Positions 1 through 44,716 of a DNA stretch of 64,000 nucleotides are shown here, in pieces; the stretch's first letter is position 1; every line of letters starts with the position of its first letter. A program made the position numbers and the translations under genes. The notes under the pieces were generated by a model. The model was given only the letters and a program-made list of their open reading frames with translations. It had not been told where the DNA came from and ran no database searches. Source of the DNA: Amorphochlora amoebiformis (taxonomy: Eukaryota; Cercozoa; Chlorarachniophyceae); assembly GCA_054601695.1 (NCBI GenBank), contig BAAHQB010000027.1:1116001-1180000 (forward strand). The letters are read 5' to 3'.

Positions 1-24
1 TTTGCATGCATAAATATGTACATT

Positions 25-57
<33 letters not shown>

Positions 58-101
58 ATATATATAGTGTATACGTAGATGTATATGTACACACACACAC
101 T

Positions 102-144
<43 letters not shown>

Positions 145-298
145 TTATATGTTGATATGCCGTACACATACCATATATATATATATATATGTAATAATAT
201 ATACATATATATATGTATATTTGTATATATAAACATATATATATATATATATATGTGTGTGTATATATACATATCTTGCTATATTTATGTCCATATAC
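1..298. repeat. TA-repeat intron, left edge
   Basis: This stretch is almost entirely (TA)n with short (CA)n and (TG)n runs. It lies beyond the last visible exon of the SET gene, whose donor is just inside it, so it is read as that gene's next intron. I see no exon in it. Confidence 0.7.
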
Positions 299-6062
<5,764 letters not shown>

Positions 6063-6611
6063 GACATAGACTCACAGCCTCATACGTCATTATTATCAAG
6101 GAGAACGTTGAATCAATAGAATGAATTGTGGATTATGATCACCACGTACGCCCTAACTCAGATGATTTCGTATCTAGCCCAGATTTGAGAGCGAATGTCA
6201 ATGTTAGAATTTAGAAAACACACAAGCATACATTTGTATGAAGGTGGGGTTGATGGCACCCTGGTGGCAAGTCCAACCACCATAAAGTCTCCCGGTTTTT
6301 CCGGGGATTCATGGAGATCTGTAGGGAATTCCAGAGACAATAAAACCAGGGATCCCGTTTTATAATTTACGAATCCCCGGGGATCCCTGGTAGAATCCCC
6401 GCTCACTTCCGCCTTCGACGGTCGGTTGGGGACAGGAGGGGAACCCTCGTGCTGTACGCCCGCGTCCGTTATTTTCTTCGATTTCGACGCCTCTCACCCC
6501 TTCTATAGATAATTGGGAGGTCTACGGCATTAAGAACCTCGTCATTTTATCAACCGGAGGTGGTGATCTACAGTTTCCTAGCGGTGTAGATTCGGCTTCC
6601 AGGGGCTCGAG
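6063..6611. promoter_or_regulatory. Divergent upstream region with a repeat fragment
   Basis: This 549-bp gap separates the predicted starts of the minus-strand SET gene and the plus-strand gene at 6612, so it probably holds both promoters. It has no TA tracts. At about 6235-6405 it carries a CCGG/GGATCC-rich block (AATCCCCGGGGATCC and similar) resembling the dispersed element found at 22.5 and 55.1 kb. I see no clear TATA box. Confidence 0.4.
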
Positions 6612-11943
<5,332 letters not shown>

Positions 11944-12039
11944 TTGTTGGGGCTGTCAGGGTGGCCCGCGGGGAGTTTGGGGTGGGAGATGTTTGGATGC
12001 GATGACTGCCATATGTTGATATTGCAAATATGTAGATGT

Positions 12040-12089
<50 letters not shown>

Positions 12090-12179
12090 ATATTATATGT
12101 ATGTATAAATTATATATATGTGTATGTATAGATTTATACATACATATATATATTATATACATTATACATATATTATATA

Positions 12180-12211
<32 letters not shown>

Positions 12212-12258
12212 TATATAATATATATTTACATATTATATATATATACACATACATACAT

Positions 12259-12313
<55 letters not shown>

Positions 12314-12831
12314 CATATAATTTTCATATGTGTATATATATATATATACATATACATATTATACACACAACTATGTATACATTTAAACAAGTTGTACGTA
12401 AATATGCACAATAATGTAATCTTTGGAATAAGTGTGAATGATGTATATCGTATCGAATCGGAACTCAGAAACGTGTCAAGTCGTTGGAGAGCTCAGGACT
12501 CGTCGCATAATTTAAAGGTTTTCCACACGCTTACTTCCATATGTTCTATACCCGGCTCTGACATCAAATGTTTTTCCAGCCTCTTGTGTATGTTTTCTGG
12601 GCCTCCAAATGTTGACCAGAGCAAATTAAGTAACTTAGCGTGGCCAACTGGCCGAAACCTGTGCAGCGTACGTGGCCAAAATTACTGTAAACTCAGTACG
12701 ACTTCACAGTCCAACTTTTTCATAAAATTTTAATCTGGCTCTAGTGGCTGCAACTGGCGCGTCTGAGATGGGTGCACTGAGTGTCACTCACTGGGTGGAT
12801 ATACACTGCATATACACATATCTAGTATATA

Positions 12832-12873
<42 letters not shown>

Positions 12874-12879
12874 TATCTA

Positions 12880-12917
<38 letters not shown>

Positions 12918-12923
12918 TATATA

Positions 12924-12976
<53 letters not shown>

Positions 12977-13059
12977 TGATATACCGTGGCATACATATAT
13001 CTAGAAATATAGATGTAGTGCGTTATGTATACGAAGTGCGTACGTACCGTGGTCGACTG

Positions 13060-13114
<55 letters not shown>

Positions 13115-13681
13115 GTCTAGTACGTGCTAAATTACTGCTAATTAACTAGATGAAGGGCCGCGGCATGTACGAACGTACACGTCTACAGTGCGTAACATGT
13201 GCGTAATTGTGTAGTACTAGTAGTCGTCTAGGTAGTATACGTACGCTAGATTCGTACGTATATGATTCGAGAAAGCCGGCATGCATGACACTAGAGAAAT
13301 TACGTATACGATGTATACGTACTCAGTCTAGTCAGTAATGACTCAGTAATGAGTCAGTATGCATACGTAGGTATATATAGCGCATCTAGATCGCCGGTTT
13401 ATACTCATCAATCAACGCACACATGTACAGAAATTTAGTACGTACGCAATAATCTAGACAATATTAATAATTGCGTTTGTATCTCGTATACGTACGTATA
13501 TACTAGATTTACGGCATGCGTATCATTGTGTGCAACTTGAAGCTGCCAGCAGATGGTATGCATATATACTTCAAGATATAGCCTCAGCATACATCTAGTG
13601 TATAGACTAAATAGATTCATACTATCACCGTAATGTATGCATCCGAGGTATAAAAATACGTAGTCTAGCTATATCTAGATA

Positions 13682-13732
<51 letters not shown>

Positions 13733-14075
13733 TATTAGTAAGCGTAGTATAGTATAGTGAAGTACACTTAACCCGCCCGCCCACACCGTAGTAGATATCG
13801 AGATTTGCGAATTCGGATCTGGCGCAACTGCCGGAACCGAATAATTATTTATATTATGTCGGCGAAATATCAGAGGTCGTATCTATCATTAAGTGGACTG
13901 AACGACCACGATACGAAGCGATAATTATACAAATGACACGACGACACGACGGCGTAGGCGTAGGCGAAGCCGAAGCCGGAGCCGGAGCAGGAGTGGAATG
14001 CGAATAAATATATACATATATATATATCTACTATATATATATATTGTATATATATATATATATATGCATATAAAC

Positions 14076-14118
<43 letters not shown>

Positions 14119-14468
14119 GTGAGAGAGAGGGATACTAGTATATGTGTATGTATATATCGAACGATTTATACCAGTATATACACACATTTAAATATACTTA
14201 CTAGTTCTAGTAGTTATGGCTAGTATAGGCAAGTTTATATCTAGTCTATATATTTACATATATATATATATATATATATATATCTATGTATATATATATA
14301 TATATATATATATGTCTATATGTAGTATATAGTAGCTAGAATGGCGCTAACTATGTCATGATCATTGGTAACGAGATCAAGTAATTAAGAAGTGTAGGTT
14401 CTTCTAGTTCTTGTACATACTCTTTCAGACTAGACAGGTCGAACCCTAGAATTCCATTTTCCCTAGCT
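11944..14468. other. Convergent intergenic region, (TA)n plus CTAG-rich island
   Basis: The gap lies between the 3' ends of the 386-aa gene and the BRWD gene. 12040-12380 and 12820-13110 are (TA)n. 12390-12740 is unique sequence in which I see no gene. From about 13110 to 14450 the sequence is crowded with CTAG, TCTAGA, ACTAGT, GTAC and CGTACG words. 13790-14000 is GC-richer, with a run of GGCGTA/GCCGAA/GCCGGA hexamers near 13960. No convincing exon was found. Confidence 0.6.
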
Positions 14469-35664
<21,196 letters not shown>

Positions 35665-36387
35665 CCTAACCTAACACCATCCCGCGGATGTCACGATGGT
35701 CTGTCACGCATCAAATATACATATTCCACAATGTTTCATAATATTAGATATTACTTCTCTTAACTTGAATATCTCAAGGTAATATCCTATCGAATCTGGG
35801 ACATCTCCTTTGTCCCCATCCCGAAATTTCAAGGTTCACGGCCTGCGGACACTCTGGGAGCGAGTTCTAGAGACGGAAAGGAGAAATGTCGGAGGTAAAG
35901 GGGTTCGGGAAGGTCGTTCGAATACAATGCATCTTTGCGGAATCCGAAACATATGAAATAAAAAGGTTATATCTTGATGAGAGATGGTATATTCCGGCGG
36001 TCCTGTAAATGAGTGTTTTCGCGGTGAATTTAAGTACATTTTTCTCCTGAGGGAGTACATGATGGATTCGCTATAAGTGTATATCGGTGGGTTGGGTTGG
36101 AGTGCGAAAAAATCAAGCCGTTTGGGATGCTGAGGATTACATAGCCATGTTAATTGGTCGGTTAGGAAGTGATTCGTAAGTTTACGGAGAAGGCGGATGC
36201 CGCGGAATATCAGGTTGCTCACATGCATAGATAGGATTGAGTTTTTTCATATATATTTATATGCCTGTGTGTGTGTGTGTGTATGTGTGTGCATGGATAA
36301 GTATGTGTATGGTGCGGAGAACTAGGTTGTTTATGTGTGTCGAGAATGGCTTAATTCTTATTAAATTATATTTTTATAATAATGTAA

Positions 36388-36421
<34 letters not shown>

Positions 36422-36422
36422 T

Positions 36423-36507
<85 letters not shown>

Positions 36508-36564
36508 ATGTATATATATGTTATATATGTATATGTGTCTATATATTTATGTAATTCTATATGC

Positions 36565-36619
<55 letters not shown>

Positions 36620-36640
36620 ATATTAATATGCATATGTCAA

Positions 36641-36687
<47 letters not shown>

Positions 36688-36710
36688 CATATATATATTT
36701 ATATATATGT

Positions 36711-36762
<52 letters not shown>

Positions 36763-36832
36763 GCGTGTGTGTGTGTATTATTTAATATTGTGTGTGTGTG
36801 TGTGTACTTGTGTGTATTTGTGTGCAAATGTT

Positions 36833-36863
<31 letters not shown>

Positions 36864-36961
36864 CATATATATATATATATATATATATATGTGCGTGTGT
36901 GTGTGTGTATTATTTAATATTGTGTGTGCGTGTGTGTACTTGTGTGTATTTGTGTGCAAAT

Positions 36962-37026
<65 letters not shown>

Positions 37027-37424
37027 GTGTATGAGTAATATACTTGGATTAAGTTACTGACTGATGTATGCAATAATGCCTAATATACGTAGATTAAGTT
37101 ACTGACTGATGTATGTAATAATACCTTATACACTTAGATTAAGTTACTGCACTGATTTATGTGATAATACCTAATATACTTAGATTAAGTTACTGACTGA
37201 TGTATGTAATAATACCTAATCTACTTAAAAGTTACTGACTGATTTATGTAAATGCCTAATATACTTAGATTAAGTTACTGGCTGATGTATGTAATAATAT
37301 CTAATCTACTTAAAGTTACTGACTGATGTATGTAAATGCGTAATATACTTAGATTAAGTTACTGAGTGATGTATGTAATAATACCTAATATACTTAGATT
37401 AAGTTACTGACTGAGCGCTTGACG
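35665..37424. promoter_or_regulatory. Divergent upstream region between BRWD and the coiled-coil gene
   Basis: 35665-36230 is unique sequence that probably holds the BRWD promoter. A 130-codon open frame on the minus strand (35836-36228, ATG) crosses it but resembles nothing I know. 36240-37022 is (TA)n mixed with long (TG)n runs, including two copies of a ~135-bp TG/TA block at about 36760-36845 and 36890-36975. 37037-37414 is a 45-bp tandem array (separate entry). Confidence 0.5.
37037..37414 (+). repeat. 45-bp tandem array next to a start codon
   Basis: About eight or nine copies of a unit like CCTAATATACTTAGATTAAG TTACTGACTGATGTATGTAATAATA (written in two parts), some with small deletions. 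The array ends 10 bases before the ATG of the coiled-coil gene at 37425, so it forms that gene's immediate upstream region or 5' UTR. Confidence 0.9.
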
Positions 37425-37458
37425 ATGGCAGAGAAACTTCTCGCTGAAAACTCTGGTA

Positions 37459-37534
<76 letters not shown>

Positions 37535-37620
37535 TATAATATATAATATATATATACATATATATGTATATATATGCATATACATATATATATAGTATAT
37601 ATAATATAGTATATAGTATA

Positions 37621-37656
<36 letters not shown>

Positions 37657-37675
37657 TAATATATTTATATATTTA

Positions 37676-37740
<65 letters not shown>

Positions 37741-38054
37741 GCGTATACATATGTATATATATATCTATATATATATATATATGTATATATGTTGTTACGG
37801 CATGTAGAGCTAGCACGGAGCCTCAGCTAGTTAACTACGCAGCGGCTGGCGAGACTACCGTCAGTTCCTTAGAGTATACGAGTAGTAGCTCAATAATCGG
37901 AAGCCAGGAAATCTCGGAACCCATAGGTTCCGGAGGAAGTAAGAAAGGAAGAAGGAAGTATCCGACTACCGCCCAAAAGTTATCATAATCATTCGTCATA
38001 ATCCAAACGGACTTGAATCGAACTCTGGACTACCATCTACTATGCCACTGCGCA

Positions 38055-38125
<71 letters not shown>

Positions 38126-38328
38126 TATATACAGAGAACATATATATATATGTATATATGTATATATTTATATTGTTGCACACTGGTAAAATATAATCCC
38201 AGGCACAGAGGAAAAGGGTAGTATTAAAGTGGATGCCGATCCCCGGGTAGTAGCCGCTCTTAAGAATATGCAGGACGTCACAATTAAGGTAAAATCACCT
38301 CAATCACCTCTCGGCTAGTACGACGGCC

Positions 38329-38426
<98 letters not shown>

Positions 38427-38434
38427 ATATATTC

Positions 38435-38473
<39 letters not shown>

Positions 38474-38600
38474 ATATATATATATATATATATTGCAATA
38501 TGCATATATATATATATATATATATGGGTGTTTAATAGGGGCTTCTGGCACTGAGGAAATCGTTAGTTAAGGCCCAGGAACATACCCAAAAGGTATTTTC

Positions 38601-38652
<52 letters not shown>

Positions 38653-38658
38653 TAAATA

Positions 38659-38697
<39 letters not shown>

Positions 38698-38735
38698 ACA
38701 TATATATATATATATGTGTGTGTTTACATATATAA

Positions 38736-38788
<53 letters not shown>

Positions 38789-38836
38789 GTATACATATGC
38801 ATACATGTATATATGTTTGTAAATACTTCCATGTTA

Positions 38837-38880
<44 letters not shown>

Positions 38881-38902
38881 ATAATATATGTATATAATTA
38901 TA

Positions 38903-38969
<67 letters not shown>

Positions 38970-39037
38970 CTTGTAGCTTGAGAAGAAATGTGGAGACCTT
39001 CAGGTGGAGAATGGCAAGCTGAAGGTCTATATATATA

Positions 39038-39086
<49 letters not shown>

Positions 39087-39125
39087 TATATATGCATGCA
39101 TATATACATGTATATTTTTATACGC

Positions 39126-39156
<31 letters not shown>

Positions 39157-39608
39157 CGCTAAATTTCTACATAAACATCGATGTTATACACAACCATGAA
39201 ATGCGAAAATGTACAAATATGTTAACGTAAAACTATACCTTTAACACCTGTTAATCCACATGATATGCATACATTACTAATTCCCGGCACTCGTCAGAAT
39301 CCGTCCCAGAACAAGCATTCCATTCTATTTGTCATCTATATCCAGCATGCACAGTGCACATCTCAGAATAACAACAGCACTCATCGCCAGATCAAGAATC
39401 TAATAATCTGATACTCGCATGTCATATATAGAGAGTGTACGTCTAAATTTGATCACCATACTCAGTACCAGATCAAGCACTTAAAGAAATCCCTAGACGT
39501 CGTGGATGAGGAGGTGCGATATCGATAATTCAAATCATCAGTTACGGATACTATCTAGACTATTGAATATGTTTTCAACAGAAGAAAAAAATGGGATTGC
39601 AAGCCTGA
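37425..39608 (+). CDS. Short coiled-coil protein, about 93 aa
   Basis: Exons: 37425-37455 (ATG), 38209-38288, 38539-38592, 38977-39024, 39472-39513 and 39582-39608 (TGA); all phases agree. The protein starts [10 protein letters not shown] and runs through [47 protein letters not shown] and [14 protein letters not shown], i.e. heptads with few prolines. An alternative last exon 39367-39411 ([17 protein letters not shown]) fits the same phase and would give a different C-terminus. The ENGKLK stretch recalls SCOC-like short coiled coils, but that is generic. Function unknown. Introns are TA-filled, and one holds a SINE. Confidence 0.5.
37791..38060 (-). mobile_element. tRNA-derived SINE, minus orientation
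   Basis: On the minus strand the block reads ATTGTTTGCGCAGTGGCATAG, then CCAGAGTTCGATTCAAGTCC, which contains a perfect B box (GTTCGATTC). A ~200-bp body follows, ending GCCGTAACAAC. It is flanked on both sides by (TA)n in the first intron of the coiled-coil gene. Confidence 0.65.
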
Positions 39609-40421
39609 GGGAATGTCTGCTTGTCAGCTCGCTTATGCTAGACTTAGAAACCGGGTTACAGAGTAGGGTCTAGAGGGTAGCCCATCAGGATTATGAGTTG
39701 CAGTATAATTCGACCACTGCATGCAGCTAGCCGACAGACAGATGCGCCAACAAACAGCCGAGAATCTAGAGAATCGACCAGTCCGGGGACGCGCGGCAAT
39801 TGCGACGTTAATGATCATGATTGGTTATGTCTAGTATGTACTTATCTAGGTCTAGACGACATTGGTTTCTTTGTTCTAGTTGTTATTCCTCTAACATATG
39901 ATATATCGATGACTCACTAGCGATCGAGTAGATCGATCTAATCCGGCCGAATCATCGAGTTAGTACTAGTAGTAACTACTAGAACTAGTACTATCTAGAC
40001 TATGTCCTGTCCAGTATACATATATATAGTATGTACATGTACAATATTCTAGATATTATCTAGATCTACTCGATAGATCTAGCTAGCTACTACTAGACTA
40101 GACGATAGTCTAGAGATCTAGCTACCTAGGGCAATCATTACTATCCATTAGTTTCTAGAGTTTGTCACGTAATGCACTGGCATATAAGTTTCTATTTACT
40201 ATGAATTATAGAAATTTACTGAACCACTCAGCGGCTGGAATTTGTAGAATTTGGGGATTACAGCGACCACTGACCACCTAGACTACTCCTAGTTGTCTGG
40301 TAGTAATGCCTGGAATATATCACAACCACACCCACTTAGCCACTGATCCTCCCATCTGCCAGTCCTTTCCATCCATTGGCGAAGCTAGATCTCTCGATGG
40401 TGTATCTATCGATAGATACAG
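39609..40421. other. Convergent intergenic region with CTAG-rich island
   Basis: The gap separates the 3' ends of the coiled-coil gene and MsrA. 39640-40140 is packed with CTAG words (TCTAGA, ACTAGT, CTAGATC, CTAGGTCTAG) and GATCGA words. 40140-40420 is ordinary unique sequence. There are no TA tracts and no exon signals that I trust. Confidence 0.7.
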
Positions 40422-40733
40422 CTAAATATTCGACTTTCCCTCAACTTTCGGCATCGATACTTGGAGTGGGCGCAGGCCGCAGTATTGGCGAGAGCCCGGC
40501 TTGGCATCGTACTGTTGATGGTACTCTTCTGCGTAGTAAAACTTTTCAGCTGGCAACACCTGTTGTAGTGGTATTGCAAATCTGTATGACACGTGTATCT
40601 CTCGATTTAGAGCGTATGTATGTACCGCCGATATCTTAAGGTATACGTAAATTTGAAACATTGCATGGACTACTTTATTCATGATACACACACACACATA
40701 CATTATATATATACACATGTATACATAAATGAC

Positions 40734-40792
<59 letters not shown>

Positions 40793-41165
40793 ATATATAT
40801 GTACATGTATGTTTATATGTATACGTATGTATATTTGTGTATGTATGTGTATGTGTGTATTTGTGATAAATACATCTATAACATTATTTTCATGTAAATG
40901 TCTTCGTACTTACGTAATTTAAATATATGCTGTAATTCTACTTACATGCATAAAGTAAATATATATTCATTGCAATTACATGTTTAAATATATAATACAA
41001 TTATAAATATATAATACATTTATATAACACATACATATAAGTATATGTATATATATATATATATATAATATATATGTGTGTATATATATGTATATATTGT
41101 TATATGTATATAGTAAATATATATTATATAAGTAAAATATATATAAAAACACATGTATACATACA

Positions 41166-41212
<47 letters not shown>

Positions 41213-41228
41213 TATGTATATAATATAC

Positions 41229-41263
<35 letters not shown>

Positions 41264-41266
41264 ATA

Positions 41267-41310
<44 letters not shown>

Positions 41311-41513
41311 TGTATGTACAAATATTCACAGATACATAAGACTGATAAGATAATTTTTTACACAGACTTGTTGGTATGTGTGTACATATATATTCACTCA
41401 AGTCTAATGTAGTATTATAAATATATCTTTATGTATATGTAAGTAGATTAGGTGTAAATAAGTCACATATAATATATATATATATATATTATATATATAC
41501 ATATATATATATA

Positions 41514-41606
<93 letters not shown>

Positions 41607-41631
41607 GTATGTATGTATGTATGTACATATA

Positions 41632-41671
<40 letters not shown>

Positions 41672-41692
41672 ATATATGTAAATATTAATATA

Positions 41693-41779
<87 letters not shown>

Positions 41780-42693
41780 TATATAAAGTAAATATATACA
41801 TGTGTATATACCTTATACAAGACAATTTTGACAAAGCGAGAGCGAGAGAGAGAGAGCACTGGGGCCGTACATGTACATTAACCTACATGCATGCACGTGC
41901 TGGGTTGGTTACCTCAGTCGCAATTTCTCCATGCCCCTGCTCCTTGAGTGCTTTCTGGTATGCGGTGAGTTGGGCTTCAATCACGGGCTTCTGGTCCTTG
42001 TTGTAGTAATACAGACCCGAACGATACTGTGTTCCGCGGTCGTTCCCTTGACCCATGTGTTGCGTGGGGTTGTGAGATTCGAAGAATATCTTGAGGATCG
42101 TCGAGAGCGAGCAGACCTTGGGATCATAGACGATGCGAGTGACTGGCAGGGTGAGCGAGTTGGTGATTTGGTGCAATCGGTACATCAAATTTTCTAAGCA
42201 CAACCTAATACCTAAATGCAAGAGTGCCACGACACTACCCATAAATATAAAGGTAGCTAGTCTATCTGGGACCTTCGTTGTGGTTGGTGTTTCCGGAGCA
42301 TACCTCCTTGTACGTCGGGTTTGGGGTCACGCCCTGCTGATATCCTACATGTGTGCTGATTACACCTAATCATACAAAATACCGACATGATTACCTCAGA
42401 ATTCGATATGCCAGAAGAGTTGGTCCTACCCTTGGTGTCCCAGAACAGGCTCTCAGAGCACCAAAAGCAACCCATCCCTAAAGAAATCATCTCCGATCCT
42501 TTTGCAAAAGGTGGATAGAGGGGTGTCTTGAACACGTAGTGCTGCAGAAACAGGTCGATAAGACTTATGTGGTGCGTGTTGATAGCCAAACCTTGGCGCC
42601 CTTGTCCGGAGCCCCTGGTATGGGCTTTTCACGCCCTTTCAGACACTCCGATTCGGGTAACATCTTGGAAGGCTTTGAAAAAAGGGCAAACAT
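40422..42693 (-). CDS. msrA: Peptide-methionine (S)-S-oxide reductase
   Basis: Reduces methionine-S-sulfoxide in proteins or free, using thioredoxin. Five exons: 42592-42693 (ATG), 42430-42541, 42273-42365, 41913-42142 and 40422-40559 (TAG); 224 aa, a normal MsrA length. Visible motifs: [13 protein letters not shown] with the catalytic Cys in [55 protein letters not shown], and near the C-terminus [11 protein letters not shown] followed by QYCGL, whose Cys may be a resolving Cys. The GCFWC form (instead of GCFWG) also occurs in many bacterial MsrA. There is no obvious targeting peptide, though the first 12 residues ([12 protein letters not shown]) are slightly basic. The first three introns are 50, 64 and 130 nt; the last is 1353 nt and TA-filled. 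Confidence 0.93.
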
Positions 42694-42868
42694 ACTTCTG
42701 GAGCACTGGGATATGTGCTTCCGAAGGCGCGTCTGTAGGAAGAAGGGAGCCACTAGAGGAATCACAGAGAGTCTCCATCAAATCTCCAATATATTTCTCC
42801 TGAAAGAATCAGCTTCATCATGCCGCGACCTAACAAACTCGTCACGACGAATCCTCCCCGGATGACCC
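42694..42868. promoter_or_regulatory. 175-bp divergent promoter between msrA and the SNAP43-AP2 gene
   Basis: This short gap separates two predicted ATGs that point away from each other. It contains no TA tract, which is notable here, and is moderately GC-rich. It must hold both upstream regions unless either gene has a missing 5' exon. No core-promoter motif is recognised. Confidence 0.45.
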
Positions 42869-44023
42869 ATGGCCGGGCTTCACGCTGGCATCCCGCCCCA
42901 CAAGCCTCAGGATTTCCTCCATCAAATGCAGGAAAACACGCTAAATGTGCACAAGCTTCGGTTTTCGGAGTTCAAACAACGATGGAAGCTCTGCGGGCTG
43001 CCGATGCTCCAGCTGCTGCCTTGGTCGCGCTCTGCCCAGCAAGGGCGCTCCAAATTCAAGCAACTGGTGACACCAGGCGAGAAGGAGTTCCGAAATCACA
43101 TGCTATCGATGTACCAGGCCCTTACCGAGATGTTTCGCACCCCTGATCGCATGATTGATAGGTATTGCCCCTCCCGACGATAGTCTCATACGCTAAGTGA
43201 TATCGTTGTAAAAAATCAGCAAGGTATTTGCTATCTACGCCCTATACATCCTGTATAACACCCAAATCACACCCAAATCTCTCGCTGTTCCCCGTGTGAA
43301 GATCCCCCTGCCCGAGGTGTTCTGGGGGCCATTGCAGAAGCTCATCGGGACTCTCAAGGCAAATGATAACCCGGATCCATTACGGTACAAACCGTACATG
43401 TTGCCTTGTGCCCATTGATACAAAGATTTTTCCACACGAGCAAGTTTTCGAAACACAGGAAACGACCCCTGTATCAAAAAACCTCTCAACATCCTTGTAC
43501 ACACATAAAATGTTTAGTTGTCAATTAACACAACCGTTAACCACAGCATCCTATCGCATCTCCTCAACTGCGCCTTTCTCTACACTCTCGACTATCGCCA
43601 CCATAGCCACTATAATCTCCACACCCGCGACGCCGCCAATCCCACAAAGCCCATCAACCTATCCGATGCCGTCCGAACCGCTAGGCCCCTTCTTTCCTAT
43701 CTGAAAGAATCTCCAATGGATCCGAGCGCCTTCCACCTTGGAAGGATTTCCGATCTGCTCGATCGCTGTAAACAGATGGAGGGCAGCCGTGCCGAAGTAA
43801 CCGCACGAGGCAACGATCGTAACAGCGACGGAGACGACGTCGACGATGACGTTAAAGCACTGGGGAGGCAGTACGTGGAGCTGCATTCGGGGTCGGAGGC
43901 GTCGAGTTTGAGCATGTTTGGGAGGTCGATTCTAGGTGTGAGGAATCAGTTGAGAGGGCGTTCAAGGCGGTTTTTCGGGGATCCTCATGTTGATATTATA
44001 AGCGAGGCGGTTGAGGTATTATA

Positions 44024-44122
<99 letters not shown>

Positions 44123-44128
44123 CATAGA

Positions 44129-44211
<83 letters not shown>

Positions 44212-44262
44212 TTTATACATACATATATATATATATATACTTATGCACTATATCCATGTATT

Positions 44263-44298
<36 letters not shown>

Positions 44299-44443
44299 AT
44301 GTATATAAATATATACACCTCTATATATATACATATATATATACATATATAGATATATTATATACACACACACATCTATATATATATATAGATATTTGCA
44401 CTCATGCATACATATTACATATATGTATTATATTTACATATAA

Positions 44444-44479
<36 letters not shown>

Positions 44480-44551
44480 CATATATATATATATATATAA
44501 TATATATATTTTATATATATATATATAAATAATATATATATATATTTATAC

Positions 44552-44593
<42 letters not shown>

Positions 44594-44650
44594 TATATAT
44601 ATATATATATAATATATATATATGCGATGTCATAGAAACATTAAATTATT

Positions 44651-44716
<66 letters not shown>

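Noticed and set aside
35836-36228. 130-codon minus-strand ORF with ATG upstream of the BRWD gene
   Set aside because: It is long for chance, but has no family motif, cannot be joined in phase to BRWD exon 1, and sits where a promoter is expected. Left as unexplained within the intergenic entry.
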